Part shown: piece after piece, positions 11,402 to 23,491 of the stretch
How the letters are laid out: each line of letters opens with the position of its first letter
How positions within the stretch are numbered: position 1 is the stretch's first letter
Assembly: GCA_002989075.1 (NCBI GenBank)
Contig: PSQN01000017.1
Coordinates: forward strand, 2,239,453-2,303,452
DNA from: Arthonia radiata
Taxonomy: Eukaryota > Ascomycota > Arthoniomycetes > Arthoniales > Arthoniaceae
Reading direction: 5' to 3'
DNA length: 64,000 nucleotides
Program-made: the position numbers and the translations under genes
The notes under the pieces: generated by a model
The model's database searches: none
Seen by the model: the letters and a program-made list of their open reading frames with translations, nothing else
What the model was told of the DNA's origin: nothing

Positions 11402-12468
11402 CTACTCCTCCGCCTCTTCATGTCTCCTCAACAAATTCCGTTCTCCCTCCTCGGCCCTCGTCTCTTCCAACCGCACGCGCCCCTCCTGCCTCTCATACCA
11501 ATACCCCAAACCCAGCAATATCCCCTGACTCAACGCGTGGATCCCCCAATTCACCGCCACACCACCACCTCCAAAATACCACTGCATGCCCTCGTTCCCC
11601 CACCGGTCCTCCATCTCCACCGGCTCATAAGGGCCGGCGCTCAACCCCCATCCAACCGCCAACACCAGAAAGAGCACAACCTGTATCTGCAAGAACGGCC
11701 TGCTCAGACCGCCGGCATTGCGGTTCTGCCGCATTGAGATGATTTCCGGGATCGTCTGGGCGACACCGATGAAGCCGGCCAGTGGCACGAAGACCAGTAA
11801 CGGAGCCCACGGTGTGAGCACGAAGAATGCGAAAAGCGGCAGCATAAGCGTGATGAGAAACAGCGTCAACAGCGTGGACAGCCACTTCGTTTTGAAGGTC
11901 TTCCGTGCGCTCAGTTGCTCGACGATGTGGTCCATCGTCACGTCGGTGTCGCGCGTGAACTCAAGGCGGATGTGGTTGTAGCACCTGCTCCCGTTAGCCA
12001 GGCATGTCCACAGACCGACACAAGCCCAACCCGTCTCATCCCGTTGTGCAAGCCCACGACAGGACTGCGAGAACAGGCAAAGAAAGGAAGTAAAACTCAC
12101 CAAACCCCCGCACCAAACCACTGCACCCCCACCAGCGCCAACCCGAGCCAAAACGTCCACAATTCCCTCGGAGTCCCCACGCGCTCCGCCGCGAAATCTG
12201 TACACCCGAACACGGGGCCCCCGCTGATGTGCTGGCTGATTACCACCGCCAGCTGCAGGGAGCTGTACACCGAGTGCAGGAAGACGTGCCAGATGGAGCA
12301 GGCGGTGTCGGTGGGGTGCTTGAGGAGATGGCGGGTTTGGAGCTCGTAGGATACAGGAAGGAGGAGGAGGAGGCTGTGGATTTGTCAGTTCTGTCGTTAC
12401 CGGATTGGTGGGGGAGGTGATGGGAATGGGTAGGGGTGAAGATGATATTGAGGCGATGCGGTGGACAT
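11402..12468 (-). CDS. Multi-pass membrane protein with PQ-loop-like repeats
   Basis: Exons 12468-12401, 12373-12101 and 11984-11402 encode 307 residues with consistent phases. The first intron is very short (27 nt, GTAACG donor), so the N terminus (a Pro-rich MSTASPQYHLH leader) is the least certain part. About six hydrophobic segments are visible. Two loops look like PQ-loop motifs. LQTRHLLKHPTDTACSIW comes early, and IPEIISMRQNRNAGGLS about 110 residues later has Glu where the motif usually has Gln. Between them lies a conserved-looking CYNHIRLEFTRDTDVT loop. PQ-loop proteins include lysosomal/vacuolar amino-acid exporters and sorting receptors, but I cannot assign a substrate. The C terminus is a charged, Glu/Arg-rich cytosolic tail. 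Confidence 0.7.
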
Positions 12469-13062
12469 GTGATTGGGTGAGGGGACGCACGACGTGAGCA
12501 CAGTATTAGTCGGTAGCCGAAGGCCGTGATGGCAGCTCTGGAGGTCTATGATTCCACCAGTCATGTTTCTTGTGTATCTCAATGCGTGAATTGATTGTAA
12601 GGTCCAAGCGTGCGAGCAGCCTTTGGGGATCCATCGCGGTTTTGAGGGCCATGCTGAAGTTCCAAACTAGATTCCGGTTTGGTGTGAACAGATGGCCGCC
12701 CGCATGCATCCTTCTGAGCTGGCCACTTCGCGGTGGTGAGGATCGCACGGACGGGGCCGTTTTAAACGAGGCGTTTCAGATTACGATGCGGCTCGTCCGC
12801 CATGCTCTTTAGAATGCGGAGAGCTCGAGAAGATCCTGCTGCGATAAACGCAAGCATGAAATCATCGTTAATATAGACGAAAGAAGCTCGAAACAGAAAT
12901 GATGCTGCTGATGTCTCGTTCATCGGCACTGTTCATGCTCATGCTATTTGTACAGTAATTACACTCCGCTCGCCATGCCATTAATTATGCGACTCGTGAC
13001 CGTGATGCAATGTCGTCCTGTATACGACGATTTATTATGTCCATCTTGTTTTCTCATCTCTG
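12469..13062. other. Intergenic, no feature seen
   Basis: This lies upstream of the PQ-loop-like gene and downstream of the GPI-protein gene. No convincing coding or RNA feature is visible. Confidence 0.45.
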
Positions 13063-15244
13063 CTACAATAACGCGGCAACGCCTGCAGCGCCTGCCACCA
13101 GCGCGATCGCCTCTCTGCCGAACTTCCTGCTCTGTACTGCAACATTACCGGTGACGAGCGCGGGGTTTCCGTCGACGACTGGCGAGCTGGGATTAGCTGC
13201 GTTGCCCTCGTTGGGCGCGAGGACGGTCGGAACGATGACAGCGACGGATGTGAGCGTCTCTTGGGAACCGTCTGCGAGCGTGCTGGTGAGAACTTGGATG
13301 GAGCGGATGGGAGCGCCGCCCGGGTGGTAGGTCGTGGTGATGGTCCGGCCGGCTGCATCAGTGGTGGTGATGACTGCGCCGTCCGTGGCGCCGCTGAGCG
13401 TGACAGTCTCGCCGAACTCGTCCGTAGTGACAACGACGTTGTCGCTGCCGCTGATGACTGGACCTGCTGTAACTGAGGAGACCGGGACCGAAGTGAATGT
13501 GGTGATTTGCGAGCCTTGGCGGTCAGTGGTTGTAAATGGCACAGCGACACTGCCGCCAGAGGGTGCTACGGGAAAGCTGTATCTCGTGCTGCTGCTTGAT
13601 GAAGCGCCCGGTGGTAGAGCTGTGTTTGAGCTTGAAGCTGTAACAGAGTCAGAATCTTGTCCTTGTATAGATGAAGTCTTTGTAGCCTGAGCAGATGAGG
13701 AAGCGAATGCGGAGGAGGCGGATTCGGAAGGCTGAAATGCGAACGACGTGGCAACTGTACTCGACGAGCCAAGAGTTGGTACAACGATACCAGTCGTTCC
13801 AGAATCCTGAAAAGCTGCACTACTACCACTTGCCAATGTGCTCGCGCTGCCTCTTGCTGCCGAGCTAGCATATCTTGACGAGCTTCGAAGGGGATAATTG
13901 GGGTTGGAAGAAGCATCAGGGTAAATACCGGACTCTACCGCAGTAGCGTCGTTTGACGACTGCGCTACAGTGCCTACGAAGCTTTGCGAAGAGGCTTGCG
14001 AGAAAGCCTGGGATGAGCGGACGGTGGGGGCGATGGCCGAGGAGAAGCCGGCTGAGGAGAAATCTTGAGATCCAATGGCAGACGATGCGGCACTCGGGGG
14101 AGATGAGGGGACAGATGTACCTGCTGAGGAGAATCCAAAGTTTGAGGAAGATCCAGCTTGAATGGAGGTTGCGGATGAGGAGCGTTGAGTGCCAAAGGCC
14201 TGGGTGGAGGAGCCTTGGGATGTCCCACTCGGTTGTGAAATGGCCGCGGTCGAGCCGGTAGCTGTACGGGTTGCTGAAGGAAATACTTCTGCTGTTGCAG
14301 TCATTAGAGTCTATCATTGCCATACCCACCGGAGACTCCAAGGAAAAGCTCGAGACGCCGTGCCGAAGGTAGATGTGTGGTCGGTATGTGTACGGGGACC
14401 TGGTCCTTCTCTCCTCTACGATTGATGGATTCGCTAATGCTGTGGACGTGCAAAGTGCAGGTGGGTCGCCACGGCATAGTATCACTAGCGATACTCATCA
14501 CGAACACCAGATTGAAAGAAACATGCTCAGGCTCAGACGCGGAAAAACAAGGAGTGACTTACCAGTTGAGGAGGTTCGACTAGTATTTGGCGGTGGGGCA
14601 ACCACATTATTGGAGTTGCTTGTTGTCGCCCGTGTGGTGGATGACTGCGGCTGTGGCTGGTTGGAGGGTGGCAGATTGGACGGTGGCTGGTTGGATGTTG
14701 GCGGATTGGACGGCGGTGGGTTGGATGGTGGTTGGTTGGATGGTGGCTGGTTGGAGGGTGGCTGGTTGGAGGGTGGAGGGTTCTGACTGGGCGGCGGGTT
14801 TGGAGACGGCGAAGGAGATGGTGATGGCGAGGGCGAGGGTGAAGGCGATGGAGAGGGAGAAGGTGTAGGTGTAGGTGTCGGCGTGGGGCTCGGTGATGGC
14901 GTCGTCGTCGGCGTATCGGTGGGCGTAGATATTGTCGTTGGGCTTGTTGACGTGTAGGTTGTTGTTACCTCTGGAAGACTCAACGACTGAGTCGTCAGGT
15001 CGAGAGAAACGGAGGCCGAGACGTTGTCTTGTCGTTTCATTAGGTCAAATTGCGCCATCGATCCAAGCTCCGCGGTTGCATCTGAATCTTGCAGTTCCTC
15101 GTCTGACGCGCCTTCGACAGGCGGCTGTAGGTCAAGCTCATTCTGGAATTGCGCGTGTACGTCCTGAGCGTCGTCGGCGGCGGCCTGTAGAGCCAGACAA
15201 GAGACGGCGGTGAGGCTGATGGCGAGGTTGCGAAGAGAAGGCAT
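13063..15244 (-). CDS. Ser/Thr/Pro-rich GPI-anchored wall protein
   Basis: Exons 15244-14563 and 14291-13063 encode 636 residues; the intron starts GTAAGT and the junction reads TSSTAEVFPS. A signal peptide covers residues 1-23, cleaved near QAAADD. Next come an acidic stretch, a KR site, a (PS)n/(PT)n tract, PPSNQ repeats, and a long Ser/Ala/Thr region. A block with modules VVTTDEFGETVT and ITTTDAAGRTITTT follows. The C terminus is a hydrophobic tail (EAIALVAGAAGVAALL) after small residues, as in GPI signals. Such proteins are heavily O-mannosylated and sit in the wall or plasma membrane; adhesion or structural roles are typical but unproven here. The module resembles the repeat in the tyrosinase about 8 kb away. 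Confidence 0.8.
14645..14885 (-). repeat. Coding repeats: PPSNQ units and (PS)n tract
   Basis: On the plus strand, units of about 15 bp (ggttggatggtggct type) run from about 14655 to 14785 and encode PPSNQ/PPSNP. They are followed by a GGCGAx/GGTGAx hexamer tract (about 14805-14880) that encodes alternating Pro-Ser and Pro-Thr. Length changes in either would stay in frame when in multiples of three. Confidence 0.85.
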
Positions 15245-16235
15245 TGTGACGCGCTTTGGCGTGGCCGTAGCCGACGTGGGTGACCAAAAGATTTGCGGAC
15301 GCGAGAAGAGTCTGAAGGATTGTTAGAGGACCATATGGGCGTAAGAAAGACGGGGAGGAGTTACAAAGCTGACGTGAGGTGATGTTGAATAGGGTGGTTT
15401 CGTCTGGGCGGTCTTTCGGTGAGGCGGGTGGATGAGCCGTGGGAGGATCAGGGGCGAGTACTGTCTGAGGCTGCCCAGTAACTGAATGACGGCAACCTTC
15501 TCTGATCTTTCAACAACCAATAGAATGGAATGATTAGATGCACAAGAAACGAAGGAAGACAAATGGGCAACAAGCCAATGGGTTGTTGATGGGGAAGCAG
15601 ATGAAGAAGGGTGGTTTGGTTGGGGAGAGGTATTAATTCTGCCCGGACAGACTTCCGGTCTCCACATCCAGACGCAGCCAAGCTTCAATATCGCCTCATC
15701 CGGCATAGTGCACTTCCTTCTTCCTTCTTCCAGCCCAATGACGATACAATTCTCCATCCGCGACCAAAATGGATCGTACGGACCTGTCGAGCTCGGCTTG
15801 TAATGTGGTTTTGTTGACGAAGACCGTGACAAAGAAACATCTCAAGTGCTCAATTCCTACAGAATTTTCCAGCCGGCAATGAGAACTTGCAATTCTCGCC
15901 ACGATTGCTTTGCTTTTCTTCCTGCTCGAGCATGAGCATGAGCATGAGCATGCACGCGCGAGCGATCTGCGACGGTCTAGCTCCGACATCTCGACCTTCA
16001 GCTTCAAATCCCGCGTGAAGATCTCGAGGACCTTCAGTCGACTCTCGAGGCGTTCCAGACAAGCTATTTTAGGATTCGCATTCGCCATATCTCACTCGCC
16101 ATTGGGCGATTTCGAGAAGTGACTTGATCGTTTGCTCCCATTTGCGTTGCATAAATCGTTCTGAGTATTGTACATATCCTTTCACATCAAGCAGGACCTC
16201 CATGGTCCCTTATTGATGTCTACCAAATCCAAACC
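15245..16235. other. Intergenic with a hexanucleotide microsatellite
   Basis: No gene that I can support. The clearest feature is the (GAGCAT)4 microsatellite at 15928-15952. An open frame on the minus strand (16088-15696) begins plausibly but runs straight through the microsatellite and lacks family features. Confidence 0.45.
15928..15952. repeat. (GAGCAT)4 microsatellite
   Basis: Four perfect copies of GAGCAT plus one extra base. Confidence 0.9.
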
Positions 16236-17343
16236 TCAGCGGCGATCTGTCTTTGTGAAGAGCAGCTGCTCGTCGCTCTCCCGACTCATCTTTCTCATCT
16301 TGTCTGATCCGATTGTGCCCTTTGGAGATGGTCCGTTGCTGTACTCAGAGTATGGTGGGCTCGTGTCGACTGGGCCCTTCCGTCGAGTGAAAAGAGGTTT
16401 CATTGTGGGCACACAGGCATTGATGATACCCAATTGCACCTCAAGGTTCATGAACAGTGTCTGATATGCCTGGTTGTATGACGCGTCAGACTCGTCTAAC
16501 GTCCTGGCAAAGCCGAGCCGGGCGATATTGATAGCGCAGATGCTGGACGCTGTTAGCTATGAAATACAAGACATAGTGAAAAGATGTGACATACAAAAAG
16601 CCGAAGCCTAGGAGAGCCATGAGACCCAGCTTCTTCTGTTTCGGTAATTGCAAGCTCCACAAGATCGGCATGGGCATCACTATCACGATGAAGTCCTCGA
16701 CGGTGTTGATGATGGCCGTTGCGAACATTGCGCTCATGATGTTGCCGCAGTGTCCTGGTATTGTCTTGTCCCACAAGGTCCTGAACGGCCGACAGATGGT
16801 AAAGACGCACAGCATGCTTGCGACGCCATACACAGCGATGAATGCCATGAAGCCGTACGTAAACCGCCGGAAAGAGATCCTAATGTTGAAAATATCGAGG
16901 TAGAAGGCCAGCACTGACAGCTTCGCAATGTTTGTTGCGAAGATCCATGAGACGCTGTGAGCGGTAAAGCCCTGCACAATAGTTAGGATGCATTCGCAGA
17001 CGCTGCTTCGAGGTAAGTCCGCCTGCCTACCTTGAATAAACTCTCGATCTGTGGTGTGTTAAGTTGGTATATGTGCTGTCCGAGTCCACCTTGTAGCACC
17101 TCTTTATAGCTGTTAGCAATCGTAACAGCGAATTACATTTCCTAATGCTGACTGACCGTAGAAAACGGATACAAGTTGCGCAAGACCGCAGGCCAGCGCC
17201 ACGAGGATCAGAGTGTCGTGAAGCTTCCATGGCCTTTCTCGTATTCGCATGCCACAGAAGCGTAGCCCAACTGATGCAATGGCAAGAGTGTAGAAAACAA
17301 CAGGTATGACAAGTACAGCTTGCCCAAGCCCGGTGACGAGCAT
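16236..17343 (-). CDS. Fungal rhodopsin-like (PTH11-type) membrane protein
   Basis: Exons 17343-17157, 17101-17031, 16971-16595 and 16542-16236 give 313 residues. The first and third introns have a GCTAAC branch site just before the acceptor used. Six to seven hydrophobic helices are visible. Family marks are a GLGQHIYQL segment in the loop after helix 2, FATNIAKLSVLAFYLDIF in the middle, TICRPFRTLWD with a Cys, INTVEDFIVIVMPMPILWSL, and EVQLGIINACVPTMKPLF at the last helix. Family members are plasma-membrane or receptor-like proteins of unknown ligand, related to the seven-helix PTH11 group. An N-terminal CFEM domain, seen in some relatives, is absent. The cytosolic tail is short (about 60 residues) and Ser/Lys-rich. 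Confidence 0.88.
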
Positions 17344-18744
17344 GATGCCGGTGTTGTACAGTGCCCTCAGTTCAAGTCTAAGGATGCGGCATAGACAGCG
17401 TGTCGAACGCTCGTGATAATTAAGACAGAAACGAAAGTAAGAAGAATGTTACGACCACGCACGATTGACTACACACCGAAGCAAGAAGTATGGAGTAGTG
17501 AAGAGGATCTTACAAGATAACGGCAGGATGGGCGGGACCTTGAATTAGTACCATCCCATGAGCCCGGTGAAAGTGTAAAGCCCACCCGTGGATGCTCGCC
17601 CAGAAGAGCCAGCCCCATGGCGTACGTGAAATCGCGGACCCACGGCTCGTCCCTCTGTATAGATTGCACAATGTAGGCATGCTTTACAGGTGCCTACACA
17701 ACCCAAGTGTGGAGAGTACCTGAATGTTGTCCGTGGTGCTCGGGGAGCTCAAGGGCCGTGCATGCATTAGTCTGGAAGGAACAGTGAGCTGGTCTGGCGC
17801 CTGAGTGGCTGGAGACTGTACAAAGTCCTATTTATTGTAGGAGGCCCAGGACAAGCAGGGGCAGTGTACGCCACAAACCACGGTGGGTCGGAGGTCGCAT
17901 GCAATAGTGACCGCTGTGAAGGTAACATCATGAGACTCCAGGGAACCTTTCGACTGCAGTTTTGACGTCCTTCAGAGGCCACGGCTTAGACCCTACGCAG
18001 TGCCAAAGAAAGCCAACAAAGCTCACAACGGCAGTGCTCGTTGATGAGTAAGATTCCTTTTGAAAGAGATCCTTCAGCACCTCCAGCGGTGTTTCGATTT
18101 CGAAGGATTCTACGGACGCCGCAGGACAGATCCCGTCTTCCCGATGGTCGCGTATCGTAGCGTGCACGTGGCGTTCACTGGCGGGCTCCGGACTGGGCGG
18201 AAGCTTCCTTGCGAGCCCAAAAGGGAGCTGCCACGGACGCGTCAACATGCGTTTTCATCCTTGATTTGACCAGCTTGTCGTTTTCTTCGGCATCATCTTC
18301 GTAGAAGCTAAGATTAAATCACTGCCTTCTTTCCGTATCTCACTATCGACCAGACAAAGCAAGCATACGGCACGTAAAGGATAACTTTCGCTATCAAGGG
18401 TGGTAACGAAGCCTGATAGCGTCCCGCACCCAATGGCCGTACAGCTACCAAGCGAGCTCCGCTCGGGGGTGGTCTCGCCTGTTCTACAGTTCCTACCTCT
18501 GCTATCGTACAATCGTGAATGACACCTTCTCGTTGTTCCTTTACTTCCTGGTTTGATGCTGCGTGTAAGAGACGTGACGACGGGCTTCAGTGCCATGTGC
18601 ATGTAGATCGCACAGCTTTGGGGAGAGCCTGTACCGACACGCGATAATAGGTACATGACTTGTGAGGTACTGAGTAGTCACGCAGTGCAGAAGGAATACG
18701 TTCACACATAGCTTCATTCAACTCAAGCCATTCGTATTGTCAAG
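17344..18744. other. Gene-poor stretch upstream of permease and receptor
   Basis: This is a divergent intergenic region of 1.4 kb. Several open frames lie on the minus strand (for example 18248-17928) without family features. Around 17640-17520 one minus frame reads like a membrane segment (WGWLFWASIHGWALHFH), which could be a decayed exon, but I cannot build a gene from it. Confidence 0.35.
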
Positions 18745-20452
18745 ATGAGCAAGCGAAAAACGTCTGCGGTCGTCCGCCAGGGCTCCGTGGACGATGTTGC
18801 GGACGCCAACCTCGAACGAATGGGCTACAAGGGTGAACTTGCGCGAAACCTCTCCATGCTCTCAGTATTGGGCCTGTATGTTACTTTTCGTTCATCCGCA
18901 TTCACCACAACCTGATGGGCGACACTCATCATACCCCTACAGCTCTTTCGCCATCATGGCTGTCCCTTTCGGCCTCTCCACAACCCTCTACTACTCCCTC
19001 ACCAACGGCCAGTCCGTCACCGTCTTCTGGGGCTGGGTCTTCATATCACTCATGTCCCTCGCCATCGCCGCCTCCCTCGCCGAGATCTGCGCGGTCTTTC
19101 CCACGGCGGGCGGAGTCTACTACTGGTCTGCCATGCTCGCGACCCGCGACTGGGCGCCCATCACCTCCTGGATCACCGGCTGGCTCACTCTCGTCGGCAA
19201 CTGGACCGTCACGCTCTCCATCGTCTTCTCCGGCGCCCAACTCGTCCTCTCCGCAATCACGCTCTGGAACGAGGACTTCGCGGCCAACGCCTGGCAAACC
19301 GTCCTCATGTTCTGGGCCGTCATGATTCTCTGCTTGCTCCCCAACATCTTCCTAGCAAAGTACCTCGACCTCATCAACAAAATCTGCATCTACTGGACCG
19401 GCGCCTCCGTCCTCATTCTGCTCATCACGCTCCTCACCATGGGCCGCAACAACCTGCGCTCCGGCGAATTCGTCTTCGCGCACTACGACGCCTCCGCCTC
19501 GGGCTGGCCCAACGGCTGGTCCTTCTTCGTCGGCCTCCTGCAAGCCTCCTACACGCTCACAGGCTACGGCATGGTCGCCGCCATGTGCGAGGAAGTCACG
19601 CACCCCGAGCGCGAAGTCCCCAAAGCCATCGTCCTCTCCGTCGCCGCCGCAGGCATCACCGGCGTCATCTACCTCATCCCGATCCTCTTCGTGCTCCCCG
19701 ACGTGCAGACGCTCCTCAGCGTCGCCAACTCCCAGCCCATCGGCCTCCTCTTCAAAACCGTCACGGGCTCTGCAGGCGGCGGCTTCGGGCTGCTGTTTCT
19801 GATTCTGGGCATCCTGTTCTTTGCTGGCACGGGCGCCCTCACAGCAGCCAGCCGCTGCACGTACGCCTTCGCGCGCGATGGCGCCATCCCTGGCTCGCGA
19901 CTGTGGTCGAAAGTCGTGAACGTGCCCGGCTCGGGGGCCCTGCCTTTGAACGCGCTGCTCTTGTCCTTCGCCATCGACTGCCTCCTCGGCCTCATTTACT
20001 TCGGCAGCACCGCCGCTTTCAACTCCTTCACCGGTGTCGCCACTCTCTCCCTGAACGCCTCGTACGGGTTACCCATCCTCATCTCCGTCCTGCGTGGACG
20101 GAAGAGCGTGGCCAATTCGCCGTTCAGTCTGGGTCGTACGATGGGGTTCGTCATCAATATCACGACGATCGCCTGGATCGCGTTGGCGATTGTCATTTTT
20201 TGTTTTCCAGTGGCGAAAGCCGATTTAACGCCGCAGAGCATGAATTATGCGAGCGTAGTATTTGCGGGGTTTGCAACGATTAGCCTAGTTTGGTACATTG
20301 TAAGGGGACGGAAGGACTTTAGTGGGCCGCCCGTGGTGGTGCAGGACGGAGTGGGTGTGGATGTGGGTGTGAGGAGGGGGAGTCGGATGTCTGGGGAGGA
20401 GGCGGCGATGGACAGGAAGACGGATGAGATAGCAGAGACGAAGTATACATGA
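18745..20452 (+). CDS. Amino-acid/GABA/choline-type permease (APC family)
   Basis: Exons 18745-18875 and 18943-20452 encode 546 residues; the 67-nt intron starts GTATGT and splits a Leu codon in the MLSVLGLSFAIMAVPFG block. That block, with the preceding GYKGELARNLS, marks fungal GABA/choline/polyamine-type APC transporters. Twelve hydrophobic segments follow, including AEICAVFPTAGGVYYWSAML (the helix 2 signature) and MCEEVTHPEREVPKAI (the loop 6-7 signature with the acidic pair). Uptake of a small amine or amino acid across the plasma membrane is the family role; substrate is undetermined. The third-base composition is strongly C-rich, suggesting good expression. Confidence 0.92.
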
Positions 20453-20785
20453 TCAGCTACTCTGAACATTGGCGACAATTTCGGATCACAGTAGAGGAAG
20501 CAGATGTGTTTGATACCCTCATCATCATTCATCACAGCATAAGCCGCAATATATACGAGACCACAACAGACCGAAGGCGCATAAGCCTCTATCCCGAGCA
20601 ATCAGCGCCGCACAATCATCATCTACAGCTGTCGTACCCGCTCATGCTGAACCGTATGCCATGTATCGCTTGCGATGCAATGCTGAACGAAGCCCGCACC
20701 ATGCCCAACCCAGATTCCCACCAGCGCCCGAACGGTTGCCCTCTGACCGTACGAAAAATCATGGAACATACGCTGGCGAGCAGCG
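20453..20785. other. Short intergenic stretch between convergent genes
   Basis: This holds the 3' flanks of the permease and CDC14. Nothing else is seen. Confidence 0.5.
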
Positions 20786-22829
20786 CTATTGCTTCACGCG
20801 CGTCAGGTTTGCTACGCTTCCTGCACTTCCCACTCGTCCACTCGTTTTGCGCACGCCGCCAGATCGCTCACTCGCTTTTCGAATCGGACTGCTGCGCTTG
20901 CCCACGTTCAGACCGCCAACGGCAGCTCGTGCGGCGGGGGGTGTCTTCCTCGCTGTCGGGCTCGCCATGATTGTGTCCTCAGTGTCAGCATCAAGCAACC
21001 AAGATTCACGCTTCTCGGTAGTCGTGGTAGTCGTCATGCAGCTGACAGCGCGCTTCTTATGGCTGCCGCTGGGCGATCGGCTATCCTTGCGGTTAGCGCC
21101 AAGCATGCGCAGCTTGTACTCTTCGTCGCTTTCTGCCCCCTGTGGAATGTGTCGCTCCATTGTCACAATCTCTGTCTCTGGCTGGACGTACGGCTCGTTC
21201 TCGTTGTCGACGTAGGGTTGGATCGGGCCGGCGAAAAGCTTGCTGCCCTTGCGTGGTTGGCCAGGCGTTGGTGCAGGCAGGTTCTCTTCTCGCACGCCCG
21301 GACCAGCGTCGTTGTAGTCGAGCTCACCCAGAGCAGAACGCTTCTTGCTGCGACTACCGCTGGCGTGCTGTTGCTCCGGTGGTGTAAATGTCTGGCCGTT
21401 GCTGGCGAGGCGGTGAGTCTTGCGCGGTGGTGTCGACGCCTTTGCGAGTGCCATCTTCTCTTTGAAGCTGTCCTCGAACCACCATTGTCTGAATGTACCC
21501 TGATTGAGGTGTAACCAATGCTGCTGGGGTCCGACGACCATGCCAGGCCTCATGAAGCGCATGTAGGCAATGACTTCGTTGGCTGTGAAGCCGTAGCGGT
21601 AGATGAGGTATGCTCCGATCAAGCATCCTGTCCGTCCCAGACCAGCCTTGCAGTGGACAGCGATGGCTCTTTGCCGAGCAATCGTATCATGTGCTAGCTT
21701 GATGAAGCGTCTGACGACCTGCAATGAAGGGCACGTACCATCTTCAAAGATCATGTCCAGATGTGTCATGCCCAGGGCAGAGAAGTACGAAGGTGAGTAA
21801 AGCTCGGAGTTCAGACGGACCACTAGCCCGACCTTTCTTTGACGGAAGTGAGCGAGGACGTTCTTGAATGGTGTTGGCAGGTTGGACTTCATGATTTGGG
21901 AGGTGTTTCTAGGCAGAGTTGCGAATTCGTGTGATGAGGGCGGTATGACCGTGGTAGGCTGATGTTGTGGAGATGCGAAGGCGACAAAGTCTGGGGTGAC
22001 CCAATTGAAGTCGCCCATGTCAACTCGCTCGAAGGTCTCGTACCTAGAAGGATTTAGCGAAGGTCCATAAGACGTCCACAGCAGCAAGAACAAACTCAGC
22101 AAGATTGAAGCTCTTCAGACCACAAACACCCTCCTCTTTGGCTCTCCAAACACCATAAACCACATCTTGGATGTTCAGCACATAATCAGCTTGACTGTAG
22201 CCGGCGTCTCTGAAAGGCATCAGAGGCGGGTCCATCTGGGCGATAGGGGCGAGAGCGAGATGAGGTGCCCAATTCTGAATAAGAACCATGTAGCATGCGA
22301 GAATGCACGCGGCGTTTGCTCGACCTAGTGAATATGTTAGATATCCTCGCTCGATGTGGACTGCTGCGTTTACTTACTCCTTGAGTTTGCATCGCTCCAA
22401 AACACAACGACCTTGCCTTCATTCTCTTTTGCGCCGAGCACATCATGCAGTGCGACGGCGAATCGGTACAGGTGACCGATGTGTAATGGCCCAAAGTCTG
22501 CATGAAAAGCATTGTACAGCAATTCGTTCTCTATCGAGAAGTATACAGGTGACGGCTGTGACTGGCGCAGGTTGAGTTTGGACGACCGCTTGTTTGGGGA
22601 GCGTTCTTTCTTCGCCGGGTAGGGAAAAGGTGTGTATTCATCAGGTGGATGTGTGTATGATGCGAGAAATAGTCGATCTACAGCATAGCTCGTTAGCTAC
22701 TGCACGTTGGTTCAGACGGAAGTGGCGATGATGCGCACCTTCGATGTACTCGACGACCTGGCCAAAGCTTTTGCTCTCTGGTCGAGGCGAGTGAGCCGCC
22801 ATCTCATGCTGCATCACTCCGGAAGGCAT
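20786..22829 (-). CDS. CDC14: Dual-specificity phosphatase Cdc14
   Basis: Exons 22829-22739, 22677-22378, 22324-22096 and 22043-20786 encode 625 residues with all phases consistent. The third intron ends in CTAG, restoring FNLAEYETFERVD, a block conserved in Cdc14. Domain A lies at about 40-225 (YFSIENELLYNAFHADFGPLHIGHLYRF). The catalytic domain follows with the signature HCKAGLGRTG (nucleophile Cys338) and the MRPGMVVGPQQHWL segment that binds SP substrates. The C-terminal 230 residues are disordered, basic and Ser/Pro-rich, including possible NLS and NES regions. Cdc14 removes Cdk phosphates during mitotic exit, septation and, in filamentous fungi, conidiation and virulence. Length is usual for filamentous ascomycetes. 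Confidence 0.97.
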
Positions 22830-23119
22830 GCTGCCTTCGAGCCCCGTCTGCAGAGAGGTTAAGGGCAGCTACGTCAGGATTGTGTAATGGTTGTATAGTT
22901 TTCTGGCGCAAAGTCAATCGATGCGCTGGCAAGGTATGATGAGATACAGATAGATGCTGTGGTGTGCAGAGGATAGTATGCAGCCGTATGAATGTGCGAT
23001 GAAGAGAAGAGAGCTTGGGATGAGCAGTAGAATGGTCAGTGTTGGGGGAGTGTGGGGATATTCTATGCTAGTGGCATTGAAGCCAAACAACACAATCGGC
23101 TGGCCCAGCAACGGCAACC

Positions 23120-23491
23120 CTAAGGCATGCCCCTAGACAACCCACGCCAGCGTCCCGTCCGTTGTTTCTGCCTCCACACTTGATACCATTCTCCCTCTCG
23201 TGTCCACCACCACTTCCTTACTCGCAAAGACGCTCCATGTACTGCCGATTCAGTGAACATGGTGGCACCACTGTGCTTGCGAATGCAGGTTTCCTCCCAC
23301 AGAACGCAAGCTTCGCCACGTCGAAGGGTCCAGAAAGAAGGATCGTGATCGCATTGAAGCCATTGGCGACGCCGTTGGAATGTCACGTATTCTTTAAGAG
23401 CATCCCATAGCCCCCAACGATTCCAGGTCGAATTGAGCGAAGACATACGTCCCATCTTCGTGAATATACCCACTCGATAATTAGTGCTCAT
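23120..23491 (-). CDS. Hypothetical protein, uncertain
   Basis: An ATG-started frame of 123 residues begins MSTNYRVGIFTKMGRMSSLN and has a Trp-rich early part (WNRWGLWDALKEYV) followed by a basic, Trp/Arg-rich tail. I do not recognise it. The tail looks less protein-like than the front, so a splice site near 23290-23220 (a GTAAGG is present) may truncate it. It sits between the divergent CDC14 and amine-oxidase promoters. It could equally be noise. Confidence 0.28.
   Translation of the reverse strand: MSTNYRVGIFTKMGRMSSLNSTWNRWGLWDALKEYVTFQRRRQWLQCDHDPSFWTLRRGEACVLWEETCIRKHSGATMFTESAVHGASLRVRKWWWTREGEWYQVWRQKQRTGRWRGLSRGMP

Noticed and set aside
15696-16088. Minus-strand frame starting MANANPKIACLERLE
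   Set aside because: It opens plausibly but reads through the GAGCAT microsatellite (encoding alternating Cys-Ser) and becomes unstructured; no family features.
19585-20283. Plus-strand frame of 232 codons overlapping the permease
   Set aside because: His/Arg/Pro-rich shadow of the C-rich permease coding sequence in another frame.
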